From assembly GCA_030248065.1 (NCBI GenBank), contig JASAMV010001601.1:1-64000 (forward strand): a stretch of 64,000 nucleotides of DNA. Reading direction: 5' to 3'. Position numbers and translations under genes: made by a program. Under the pieces are notes generated by a model. That model saw nothing but the letters and a program-made list of their open reading frames with translations, was not told the DNA's origin and made no database searches. Origin of the DNA: Rhynchonema sp. JSB1_4 (taxonomy: Eukaryota > Nematoda > Chromadorea > Monhysterida > Xyalidae). The number at the start of each line of letters is the position of its first letter. Position 1 is the first letter of the stretch. This document shows positions 43,144-53,357 of the stretch, one piece after another.

Positions 43144-43725
43144 ATGTCTACCAAACTCCGTCCATTCAATTGCACAATATGTGCTGGGACATACACTCAG
43201 AAGGGTAGTCTGACACGCCACACGCTCGCTGTTCACAGCGACCACCGACCATTCAAATGCTCAACTTGTGGTGTGGCTTTCTCTGACAAAAGTTATCTAA
43301 AACAACACGTCCTCAAAGTTCACACCGACGACCGACCATTCGAGTGTGCCACGTGTGGCGTTTGTTTCAAGAGCAAGGACAACGCAGAAAAACACCAGCG
43401 AACAATTCACTCTCAACAACGTGACTTCGATTGCTCCGTGTGCTCGAAATCATTCAAATCAAAATCTGAAATGAAAATGCATTCAGTCATTCATTCCAAC
43501 CAGCGACCATATAAATGCAATCAGTGTGGTGCCACATTCAAACGAAAGTGGGTCCTCAACACACACATTCGCATTCATTCTGGATGCAAACCATTCAAAT
43601 GCATCGAATGTGACGGCGAATTCGCACAATCTAGCAACTTGAAGCAACATCAACGAAGGCAACACGGAACCCCTCGTTCTGTCTTGTTCACGTGCAAACC
43701 GCTACACAACGAATTGCTATCTTAA
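43144..43725 (+). CDS. Type B C2H2 zinc-finger protein, copy B4 (6 fingers)
   Basis: 193 residues from ATG 43144. Nearly identical to B3, but with the normal TDDRPFEC linker. Six fingers and the common early stop at 43723-43725. The acceptor TTTCAG ends at 43133 and the intronic block is at about 42927. Confidence 0.8.
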   Translation: MSTKLRPFNCTICAGTYTQKGSLTRHTLAVHSDHRPFKCSTCGVAFSDKSYLKQHVLKVHTDDRPFECATCGVCFKSKDNAEKHQRTIHSQQRDFDCSVCSKSFKSKSEMKMHSVIHSNQRPYKCNQCGATFKRKWVLNTHIRIHSGCKPFKCIECDGEFAQSSNLKQHQRRQHGTPRSVLFTCKPLHNELLS

Positions 43726-44064
43726 AAGGGATTCACTTGCTCACACCAACGAACGACCATTCAAATGCACCCTGTGTTCAAAGTCATTCAACACTGCTCG
43801 CAATTTGGAACATCATTCGCTTCGACAAACGAGCATTCGCTATGTTGTGCTGCTTTCAAACAACCGCAAGGACTTCGCAAACATCACGAACCTGTTCACA
43901 CAAATGTCAGACCACATAAATGCACTCAATGTGACTTTCTGCCACCGCTGGGGACCAGGGAAAGCTTTTCCGACGACAAAATGAGCGATTGTTTGCCATT
44001 AAATTGTTCATTATGTGTTGTCGAGTTCCCAAAGCAGTTGGATGAAACTGAGATGCAATGTTGA
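43726..44064 (+). pseudogene. Out-of-frame C-terminal fingers of B4
   Basis: As for B3, with a further small deletion near 43830 (GCATTCGCTATG where B3 has GCATTCACATGTTCGCTATG) that damages the CSLCCAAF finger. It ends with the CTQCDFLPPLG tail. Confidence 0.6.
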
Positions 44065-44349
44065 TAATGTTGCGAGTGTTTTTGTAGCTGTAATTGCGAC
44101 CAGCGTCAAAATCGTTGCGCTCTTCTTCACGATGAGCAACATTTGCGCCGGTCAGAATTAGTGGTCCAAAATACAACGATAGATCTGACCGCTGGTGAAG
44201 CTACATAACAATTCAACGATGGAGCATTTTTGTTTGGGAATGCGATTTCATTAGTCGGTCGGTACACGGTGCGAATCACACCACAAGCGCATGACCAGTC
44301 TTCATAATACGAGTGTGTAGTGTGGTCCAAAAGTAGCTACACAAGGATA

Positions 44350-44645
44350 ACGACGACGTGTGGAAAACTGGTACGAAAAACTTCAAATCGGTTAAAAATT
44401 GGGTAGGTGGGTTTTTCGGACATGGGGAATCCGAAAATACGCTTTGTTTTATGGCCAGTACGTTTTGGGTCCACGAAATCGCAGGGCCGTTGGACCAAAA
44501 TTTGACGGGCCATATTCCTCGGACCCAAGCATTAAGGTCATTTCCGTATTCCCCGTGTCCGAAATACCCTGGCTTCCAATTTTTAGCCTGTTTTATGCTT
44601 TTTCGCATGAGTTTCTCAGACATCCATCCTTCACTCTTGGTAAAA
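44350..44645. repeat. Imperfect fold-back element, about 300 bp
   Basis: Left arm TTAAAAATTGGG..TTTTTCGGACATGGGGAATCCG is mirrored by CCGTATTCCCCGTGTCCGAAATA..CCAATTTTTAGCC. Nearer the centre TTTTGGGTCC opposes GGACCCAAG. A second copy is at 48832-49127; it is missing from the unit holding the MITE at 39743. Confidence 0.6.
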
Positions 44646-45528
44646 ATGAGCAACCAAAACGTACTAAAATTGTTAAAATAGTAAATCCAGGTTCAAACGA
44701 GCTTTTCTCGGAATTTTTTTTTGGCCCATAGTCGTTTTTTACGATATTCTCGAATACCACTCTGCCATTGGTACTGAGGCAGTATGACAGTTCGAGCACG
44801 AAACAAGGGACACATTCATAGCACATGATTGAGAAACATCAGTGAACATCCTCTAGCTCATGGGTTTTTTCATTGAATTCAGCCACCATTGTTTATTTTG
44901 TATCAACTGAACCATAATTATGCGTGACGCGTTGTCCTCGGTTTACGAACTGCACTTTCGCATCAGGAACAGCTTGACGCCTGCTTGGTTGGTTGGTTTT
45001 TGTTTGCTTGCTTGCTTTCGTTCTGGAGCGCTTTTCCACTGATTTTCAAATGCGCGCGAATTCCACAAGCGAGCGCAGCAACACAGAGAAGATGTTGCAT
45101 TGCAAAATGCTGCTGCCTTGTTCGTTGCCTGCTTGCTCTTGCTGTGCTCATTTCCCATTGGAGGCTTCGTGGTTTTATTCCCACCTCCTCGTTATCCTAA
45201 TGTTATTTGTAAATTTCGTGCCACAAATATTTTCGCTGATCTCACTTCGCGTGACGTCAAACTTTGTGATCGGTTCGATATCTCGTATCGCCTTGGTCAC
45301 GCAACATTTGGCACGCTGAATACATTTTGAAATCAGTGTTTGAAATGTCTTTAGATCAGAATCATCTGTGTGCAAAGTACTTTTGCGCCGGTTGACACCA
45401 TAGTGGTCTCACTAAATCTTGACTCCTTGATTCAAAAAGTCGCGTGATCAAGGCAAGACCGGAATAAAGCCATCAACAATTTTGATTTCGCCCTTTATAT
45501 TGTTTTATCCCCGCGCAGGTCTGTAAAT

Positions 45529-46251
45529 ATGAAACCCAACATTCGACCGTTCAAATGCACAATTTGTGGCACAATATTCGACAAAAAAATGTGCCTGACG
45601 CGGCACATTCTCACCGTTCACACCGACGACCGACCATTCGAGTGTGCCGAGTGTGGCGTGTGCTACAGAACGAAACAGGTCACGCATCGACATCATATCA
45701 CCATTCACACGCAACAACGCGACTTCCACTGCAACGTGTGCTCAAAATCATTCGCGTCAAAATATGAGGTGAAAATACATTCAGTCATTCATTCCAACGA
45801 ACGACCGCACAAATGCATTGAATGTGGAGCTGCCTTCAAACGGAAGTACGCCCTCAAGTCACACATTCGCATTCATTCTGGGTTCAAACCATTCAAATGC
45901 ACAGAATGCGACCTGGGATTTATACAATCCAGCAACTTGAAACGGCATCAGCAAACACAACACGGAACTTGTCGTTCTGCCTTGTACGTCTGCGTTCTCT
46001 GTTCAAAATCGTACTCAACGAATACCTTCCTTAAAAAGCATGTGCTTAGGATGCATTTGCACACAGACCAACGACCATTCAAGTGCACCTTGTGTTCAAA
46101 ATCATTCAAAACTGGCGGAGAACTACGCCTTCACACACTCATTCACTCCGATAAACGGCCGTTCAAATGTTCACTATGCGGTGCTGCATTCAAACAACCA
46201 GCGTCGCTCCGTATTCATCAGAAGCAGCCTCACCCAAGCGTCAAGCCATGA
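45529..46251 (+). CDS. Type A C2H2 zinc-finger protein, copy A3 (8 fingers)
   Basis: 240 residues from ATG 45529, after the acceptor CCCGCGCAG (ends 45519). Finger 1 is GTIFDKKMCLTRH, finger 3 SFASKYEVKIH and finger 4 AAFKRKYALKSH, as in A1; finger 8 is AAFKQPASLRIH. All zinc ligands are in place. CRE-like site at 45252 and AATAAA at about 46375. Confidence 0.82.
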   Translation: MKPNIRPFKCTICGTIFDKKMCLTRHILTVHTDDRPFECAECGVCYRTKQVTHRHHITIHTQQRDFHCNVCSKSFASKYEVKIHSVIHSNERPHKCIECGAAFKRKYALKSHIRIHSGFKPFKCTECDLGFIQSSNLKRHQQTQHGTCRSALYVCVLCSKSYSTNTFLKKHVLRMHLHTDQRPFKCTLCSKSFKTGGELRLHTLIHSDKRPFKCSLCGAAFKQPASLRIHQKQPHPSVKP

Positions 46252-46520
46252 CACATTCGATATGATGTGACCACGTTCGGTTTGAGCGACTGATGTGGAA
46301 AGACCAGTTCGACAAAAATCTGCGTAAATTTCTGGTGTATCTTTGTACCACGCATGTGTTTTCGAATAAATAACAGTAACACATCCGTATCCTGCTTGTT
46401 TTCGAGTCGCTTTTTCTGATTTTTGGCATTTCATGTCAGAAGCGAACTTGTAAAATGGTGTTCCGTTCGCTGTTTCTATCTGTCTTTGTTCATGTTCTGA
46501 GAATTTGTCGCCAGTGACCG

Positions 46521-46526
46521 GTAAGT
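46521..46526 (+). promoter_or_regulatory. Splice donor GTAAGT before B5
   Basis: Conserved donor. Its intron to the acceptor at 47587 is lengthened from about 265 to about 1,060 bp by the transposon at 46682. Confidence 0.55.
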
Positions 46527-46681
46527 ACATGCAGTAGACGACCGACCGACCAATTTGCTTTCATTTTCAAACGCGCGCCAATTCAACACGCGCGCAAGGT
46601 GAGCGCAGCAGCAGCACAGAGAAGATGTTGCATCGCAGGAGGCTGATGCCTTGCTTGTTGGCTGCTTGCTCTTGCTGTACT

Positions 46682-47476
46682 CAGGGTTGGATTAAAAAAA
46701 AAAGTAAAAATTTTTTTGTAAAAAAAAAATTTTTTTTTTTAAAAAAAAAAAAGTTGGCCACTTTTTTTATTTTAAAATTTTAAAAAGTAAGTCCACTTTT
46801 TTTTATTATTTTTCCCCTTTTTTTCGTTATTTTCTCACTTTTTTAAGGTAAAAATGTATGTTTTCATGCGTTTTATTGCTCATCATTCTCAAAAAAACGC
46901 CTGCGGCGCTTATATTTCAGTTTAAAATGGCGTTGTAATGGACTCATACAGTTCCTACACATCCCAACAATCGCTGCACGTATAATATAGGACACCCCAT
47001 ACCGTATACTGTGCAGTTATTGAGCTATCGACGTAAGCTATCGACAGACTCCACGTTGCTCGCCTATTTGCAGTTGTGTGGATTTGTCATTTGTTGCTTT
47101 TGTCACACAACATGAGTGTGGTGTAGCTCTTTATCTCTCTTCAAATTTATCCCCAAATTCACAAACAGAAGGTTGGTCTTCCTTTTGTCATATATGTATG
47201 CCCACAGAGTTACCTTCGGGCGGGTTCTCAAAGTTGTGACCAAATGGGCTAGATCGCAGGTGATCGACATAAACATGCAAGTCAGTGGAGAAGTTCTCTT
47301 TAGTGTCCCTCAAAACATACCTAAGTAACATGATTTCAGAAATTTCATTTTTCTAGAAACCAATTTTTTGGGGGTCCGGAATAAAAAAAAGTGATTTTTA
47401 AAAAAAAAATTTTAAAAAGTTTTTTTTTTAAAAAAAAAAAAGTTCGATAATAAAAAAATTTTTTAATCCAACCCTG
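46682..47476. mobile_element. hAT-type non-autonomous element, 795 bp, opposite orientation
   Basis: CAGGGTTGGATTAAA ends with perfect 8-bp duplications GCTGTACT (46674-46681 and 47477-47484). It lies inside the presumed B5 intron, between the conserved block and the acceptor. The interior is the reverse complement of the element at 41811. Confidence 0.9.
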
Positions 47477-47597
47477 GCTGTACTCAATTCTTTCTTTTTT
47501 TATTCACTTCTCGTGATCTTTTTTGAAACTGATAATGGAGCACATTCGACGATCTCACCTCATGTTTCATTCCTGCGCGAATTTCAGGTGTGAAGTA

Positions 47598-48179
47598 ATG
47601 TCTACCAATCTCCATCCATTCAAATGCACAATATGCACTGCGACATACACTCGGAAGAGCCATCTGACACGCCACACGCTCGCTGTTCACAGCGACCACC
47701 GACCATTCAAATGCTCAACTTGTGGTGTGGCTTTCTCTGACAAAAGTTATCTAAAACAACACGTCCTCAATGTTCACACCGACGACCGACCATTCGAATG
47801 TGCCGAGTGTGGCGTGTGTTTCAAGAGCAAAACAAACGTAGAACGTCACCAGCGAACAACTCACTCTCAACAACGTGACTTCGATTGCTCCGTGTGCTCC
47901 AAATCATTCAAATCAAAATCTGAAATGAAGATGCATTCAGTCATTCATTCCAACCAGCGACCATATAAATGCAATCAGTGTGGTGCCACATTCAAACGAA
48001 AGTGGGTCCTCAACACACACATTCGCATTCATTCTGGATGCAAACCATTCAAATGCATCGAATGTGACGGCGAATTCGCACAATCTAGCAACTTGAAGCA
48101 ACATCAACGAAGGCAACACGGAACCCCTCGTTCTGTCTTGTTCACGTGCAAACCGCTACACTACGAATTGCTATCTTAA
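47598..48179 (+). CDS. Type B C2H2 zinc-finger protein, copy B5 (6 fingers)
   Basis: 193 residues from ATG 47598. Finger 1 has a different recognition segment (TYTRKSHLTRH) and finger 3 is CFKSKTNVERH. The rest matches B3/B4, including the shared truncation. The upstream intron carries the 795-bp transposon. Confidence 0.8.
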   Translation: MSTNLHPFKCTICTATYTRKSHLTRHTLAVHSDHRPFKCSTCGVAFSDKSYLKQHVLNVHTDDRPFECAECGVCFKSKTNVERHQRTTHSQQRDFDCSVCSKSFKSKSEMKMHSVIHSNQRPYKCNQCGATFKRKWVLNTHIRIHSGCKPFKCIECDGEFAQSSNLKQHQRRQHGTPRSVLFTCKPLHYELLS

Positions 48180-48526
48180 AAGGGATTCACTTGCTCACAC
48201 CAACGAACGACCATTCAAATGCACTCTGTGTTCAAAGTCATTCAACACTGCTCGCAATTTGGAACATCATTCACTCCGACAAACGAGCATTCACATGTTC
48301 GCTATGTTGTGCTGCTTTCAAACAACCGCAAGGACTTCGCAAACATCACGAACGTGTACACACAAATGTCAGACCACATAAATGCACTCAATGTGACTTT
48401 CTGCCACCGCTGGGGACCAGGGAAAGCTTTTCCGACGACAAAATGAGCGATTGTTTGCCATTAAATTGTTCATTATGTGTTGTCGAGTTCGCAAAGCAGT
48501 TGGATGAAACTGAGATGCAATGTTGA
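48180..48526 (+). pseudogene. Out-of-frame C-terminal fingers of B5
   Basis: Same arrangement as B3: finger remains in shifted frame, ending with the CTQCDFLPPLGTRESF replacement tail. Confidence 0.6.
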
Positions 48527-48831
48527 TAATGTTGCGAGTGTTTTTGTAGCTGTAATTGCGACGAGCGTCAAAATCGTTGCGCTCTTCTTCACGATGAGCA
48601 ACATTTGCGCCGGTCAGAATTAGTGGTCCAAAATACAACGATAGATCTGACCGCTGGTGAAGCTACATAACAATTCAACGATGGAGCATTTTTGTTTGGG
48701 AATGCGATTTCATTAGTCAAAAAACAAAAAAAAAAAAAGGTCGGTACACGGTGCGAATCACACCACAAGCGCATGACCAGTCTTCATAATACGAGTGTGT
48801 AGTGTGGTCCAAAAGTAGCTACACAAGGATA

Positions 48832-49127
48832 ACGACGACGTGTGGAAAACTGGTACGAAAAACTTCAAATCGGTTAAAAATTGGGTAGGTGGGTTTTTCG
48901 GACATGGGGAATCCGAAAATACGCTTTGTTTTATGGCCAGTACGTTTTGGGTCCACGAAATCGCAGGGCCGTTGGGCCAAAATTTGACGGGCCATATTCC
49001 TCGGACTCAAGCATTAAGGTCATTTCCGGATTCCCCGTGTCCGAAATACCCTGGCTTCCAATTTTTAGCCTGTTTTATGCTTTTTCGCATGAGTTTCTTA
49101 GACATCCATCCTTCACTCTTGGTAAAA
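48832..49127. repeat. Imperfect fold-back element, second copy
   Basis: Corresponds to 44350-44645, with a few base changes (for example GGATTCCCC where the first copy has GTATTCCCC, which improves the inverted match). Confidence 0.6.
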
Positions 49128-50003
49128 ATGAGCAACCAAAACAAACTAGCAAATCCAAGTTCAAACGAGTTTTTCTCGGAATTTTTTCGGCGCATCGTCA
49201 TTTTTTACGATACTCTCGAATACCACTCTGCCATTGGTACTGAGGCAGTATAACAGTTCGAGCACGAAACAAGGGACACATTCATAGCACATGATTGAGA
49301 AACATCAGTGAACATCCTCTAGCTCATGGGTTTTTTCATTGAATTCAGCCATCATTGTTTATTTTGCATCAACTGAACTATAATTATGCGTGACGCGTTG
49401 TCCTCGGTTTACCAACTGCACTTTCGCATCAGGAACAGCTTGACGCCTGCTTGGTTGGTTGGTTTTTGTTTGCTTGTTTGTTTTCGTTCTGGAGCGCTTT
49501 TCCAGTGATTTTCAAAAGCGCGCCAATTCCGCAAGCGCTCTAGGCGAGCGCAGCAACACGGAGAAGATGTTGCATTGCAAAATGCTGATGCCTTGTTTGT
49601 TGCCTGCTGGCTGTTGCTGTGCTCATTTCCCATCGGAGGCTTCGTGGTTTTATTCCCACCTCCTCGTTATCGTAATGTTATTTGTAAATTTCGTGCCACA
49701 AATATATTCGCTGATCTCACTTCGCGTGACGTCAAACTTTGTGATCGGTTCGATATCTCGTGTCGCCTTGGTCATGCAACATTTGGCACGCTGAATACAT
49801 TTTGAAATCAGTGTTTGAAATGTCTTCTGATCTGTATCAGCTGTGTAAAAACTACTTTTGCGCCGGTTGACACCATAGTGGTCTCACTCAATCTTGACTC
49901 CTTGATTCAGAAAGTCGTGTGTGCAAGGAAAGACCGGAATAAAGCCATCAACAATTTTAATTTCGCCCTTTATATTGTTTTATCCCCGTGCAGGTCTGTA
50001 AAT

Positions 50004-50726
50004 ATGAAACCCAACATTCGTCCGTTCAAATGCACAATTTGTGGTGCGACATTCCCAAATAACTACAACCTGAAGCAGCACATTCTCTCCGTTCACACCG
50101 ACGACCGATCATTCGAGTGTGCCGAGTGTGGCGTGTGCTACAGAACGAAACAAGTCGCGCATCGACATCATATTACCATTCACACACAACAACGTGACTT
50201 CCACTGCTCCGTGTGCTCGAAATCATTCGCTTCTAAATGCGAGTTGGACAGGCATTCACTCGTACATTCCAACCAACGACCGCACAAATGCATTGAATGT
50301 GGAGCTGCCTTCAAATGGAAGAACGTCCTCAAGTCACACATTCGTATTCATTCTGGGTTCAAACCATTCAAATGCACAGAATGCGACCTGGGATTTATAC
50401 AATCCAGCAACTTGAAACGGCATCAGCAAACACGACACGGAACTTGCCGTTCTGACTTGTACGTCTGCGTTCTCTGTTCAAAATCGTACTCAACGAATAC
50501 CGTCCTTAAAAAGCATGTGCTTAGGATGCACTTGCACACAGACCAACGACCATTCAAGTGCACCTTGTGTTCAAAATCATTCAAAACTGTTGGAGAACTG
50601 CACCTTCATACACTCATTCACTCCGATCAACGGCCGTTCAAATGTTCACTATGCGGTGCTGCGTTCAAACAACCAGCGCCGCTCCATATTCATCAGAAGC
50701 AGCCTCACTCAAGCGTCAAGCCATAA
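50004..50726 (+). CDS. Type A C2H2 zinc-finger protein, copy A4 (8 fingers)
   Basis: 240 residues from ATG 50004, after acceptor CCCGTGCAG. Finger 1 is the other class, ATFPNNYNLKQH, shared with A5. Finger 3 is SFASKCELDRHSLVH, finger 4 AAFKWKNVLKSH (unique) and finger 8 AAFKQPAPLHIH as in the truncated copy at 3009. All fingers are intact. AATAAA at about 50850. Confidence 0.82.
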   Translation: MKPNIRPFKCTICGATFPNNYNLKQHILSVHTDDRSFECAECGVCYRTKQVAHRHHITIHTQQRDFHCSVCSKSFASKCELDRHSLVHSNQRPHKCIECGAAFKWKNVLKSHIRIHSGFKPFKCTECDLGFIQSSNLKRHQQTRHGTCRSDLYVCVLCSKSYSTNTVLKKHVLRMHLHTDQRPFKCTLCSKSFKTVGELHLHTLIHSDQRPFKCSLCGAAFKQPAPLHIHQKQPHSSVKP

Positions 50727-51004
50727 CACATTCGATATGATGTGACCACCTTCGGTTTTGATCGACTGATGTGGAAAGACCAGTTCGATAAAAATCTGCT
50801 TAAATTTCATTGATTCATTCATTGATTTGTACCACGCATGTGTTTTCGAATAAATAACAGTAACACATCCGTATCCTGCTAGTTTTCGAGTCGCTTCTTC
50901 TGATTTTTGCAATTTAATGTCAGAAGCGAGCTTGTAAAATGGTGTTCCGTTCGCTGTTTCTATCCGTCTTTGTTCATGTTTTGAGAATTTATCGCGAGTG
51001 ACCG

Positions 51005-51010
51005 GTAAGT
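51005..51010 (+). promoter_or_regulatory. Splice donor GTAAGT before B6
   Basis: Conserved donor, preceded by GTGACCG as elsewhere; pairs with the acceptor ending at 51261. Confidence 0.55.
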
Positions 51011-51271
51011 TCATCCAGCAGGCGACCGACCAACCAATTTGCTTTCATTTTAAAACACGCGCCAATTCAACACGTGCGCGCAAGGCGAGCGCAGCAGCAC
51101 AGAGAAGATGTTTCATTGCAGGAGGCTGTTGCTCAGTTTGTTGGCTTCTTGCTGTGCTCAATTCTTCGTTTTTTATTCACTTCTCGTGATCTTTTTTTGA
51201 ACCTGATAATGGAGCACATTCGACGATCGCACCTCATGTTTCATTCCTACGCGAATTTCAGGTGTGAAGTA

Positions 51272-51850
51272 ATGTCTACCAATCTCCGTCAGTTCAAATG
51301 CACAATATGCACTGCGACATACACTCGGAAGGGTGGTCTGACACGCCACACGCTCGCTGTTCACAGCGATCACCGACCATTCAAATGCTCAACTTGTGGT
51401 GTGACTTTCACTGACAAAAGTCATCTAAAACACCACGTCCTCACTGTTCACACCGACGACCGACCATTCGAGTGTGCCACGTGTGGCGTGTGTTTCAAGA
51501 GCAAGGACAACGCAGAAAAACACCAGCAAACTCACTCTCAACAACGTGACTTCGATTGCTCCGTGTGCTCGAAATCATTCAAATCAAAATCTGAAATGAA
51601 AATGCATTCAGTCATTCATTCCAACCAGCGACCATATAAATGCAATCAATGTGGTGCCACATTCAAACAAAAGTGGGTCCTCAACACACACATTCGCATT
51701 CATTCTGGATGCAAACCATTCAAATGCATCGAATGTGACGGCGAATTCGCACAATCTAGCAACTTGAAGCAACATCAACGAAGGCAACACGGAACCCCTC
51801 GTTCTGTCTTGTTCACGTGCAAACCGCTACACAACGAATTGCTATCTTAA
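51272..51850 (+). CDS. Type B C2H2 zinc-finger protein, copy B6 (6 fingers)
   Basis: 192 residues from ATG 51272. Closest to B1: finger 1 TYTRKGGLTRH, finger 2 VTFTDKSHLKHH, finger 5 ATFKQKWVLNTH. The first linker reads LRQFKC where the others have LRPFKC. Same early stop. The B1/B6 and A0/A4 likeness shows that the left-hand unit at 3009-4880 derives from this part of the array. Confidence 0.8.
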   Translation: MSTNLRQFKCTICTATYTRKGGLTRHTLAVHSDHRPFKCSTCGVTFTDKSHLKHHVLTVHTDDRPFECATCGVCFKSKDNAEKHQQTHSQQRDFDCSVCSKSFKSKSEMKMHSVIHSNQRPYKCNQCGATFKQKWVLNTHIRIHSGCKPFKCIECDGEFAQSSNLKQHQRRQHGTPRSVLFTCKPLHNELLS

Positions 51851-52143
51851 AAGGGATTCACTTGATCACACCAACGAACGACCATTCAAATGCGCTCTGT
51901 GTTCAAAGTCATTCAACACTGCTCGCAATTTGGAACATCATTCGCTCCGACAAACGAGCATTCACATGTTCGCTATGTTGTGCTGCTTTCAAACAACCGC
52001 AAGGACTTCGCAAACATCACGAACGTGTACACACAAATGTCAGACCACATAAATGCACTCAATGTGACTTTCTGCCACCGCTGGGGACCAGGGAAAGCTT
52101 TTCCGACGACAAAATGAGCGATTGTTTGCCATTAAATTGTTAA
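51851..52143 (+). pseudogene. Out-of-frame C-terminal fingers of B6
   Basis: Finger remains followed by the CTQCDFLPPLG tail. B1 lacks this tail although the rest of B1 is nearly identical to B6, so the two tails were exchanged after duplication. Confidence 0.6.
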
Positions 52144-52438
52144 TTATGTGTTGTCGAGTTCGCAAAGCAGTTGGATGAAACTGAGATGCAATGTTGATAA
52201 TGTTGCGAGTGTTTTTGTAGCTGTAATTGCGACCAGCGTCAAAATCGTTGCGCTCTTCTTCACGATGAGCAACATTTGCGCCGGTCAGAATTAGTGGTCC
52301 AAAATACAACGATAGATCTGATCGCTGGTGAAGCTACATAACAATTCAACGATGGAGCATTTTTGTTTGGGAATGCGATTTCATTAGTCGGTCGGTATAC
52401 GGTGCGAATCACACATCGATGCTTGTTTTTTTTCGTTA

Positions 52439-52841
52439 GGGCGGACTTAGGTTGAACACGGAACACGGAAATAATTTACATACAAACCAGTTTCGTGGAT
52501 TTCCGTGTCACGGAAATATTTCCGTGCACGGAAATATTTCCGTGTTCCGTGACAAAATTTTGAAAATCACGGAACACGGAAATATTTCCGTGTTCCGTGT
52601 TCCGTGATAATTTTGAAAATCACGGAACACGGAAATATTTCCGTGTTCCGTGATTTTCAAAGTTATCACGGAACACGTGCACGGAAATATTTCCGTGTTC
52701 CGTGATTTTAAAAATTATCACGGAACACGGAAATATTTCCGTGCACGGAAATATTTCCGTGTTCCGTGATTTTAAAAATTTTATCACGGAACACGGAAAT
52801 ATTTCCGTGTTCCATGTTCCGTGTTCAACCTAAGTCCGCCC
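52439..52841. mobile_element. Harbinger-like MITE made of palindromic repeats, 403 bp
   Basis: Perfect terminal inverted repeat GGGCGGACTTAGGTTGAACA with a 3-bp TTA on both sides (52436-52438 and 52842-52844), as for PIF/Harbinger elements. The interior is a series of the 18-bp palindrome CACGGAAATATTTCCGTG and its partial forms, separated by short GTGATTTT..AAAATTATCAC stretches, so the element can fold at many points. No protein is encoded. Confidence 0.75.
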
Positions 52842-53357
52842 TTAACGAGCGCTTTTCCAGTGATTTTCAAAAGCGCGCCAATTCCGCAGGCGCTCCAGGC
52901 GAGCGCAGCAACACAGAGAAGATGTTGCATTGCAAAATGCTGCTGCCTTGCTTGTTGCCTCCTGGCTCTTTCTGTGCTCATTTCCCATCGGAGGCTTCGT
53001 GGTTTAATTCTCACCTCCTCGTTATCGTAATGTTATTTGTCCATTTCGTGCCACAAATATATTCGCTGATCTCACTTCGCTTGACGTCAAACTTTGTGAT
53101 CGGTTCGATATCTCGTGTCGCCTTGGTCACGCAACATTTGGCACGCTTAATACATTTTGAAATTAGTGTTTGAAATGTCTTCTGATCTGTATCAGCTGTG
53201 TGAAAACAACTTTTTCGCCGGTTGACACAAAAGTGGCCCAATTAAATCTGGGCTCCTGGAGCCAAAAGTCGTGTGTCCAGGGAAAGACCGGAATAAAGCC
53301 ATCAACAATTTAGATTTCGCCCTTTATATTGTTTTATCCGTGCGCAGGTGCGTAAAT

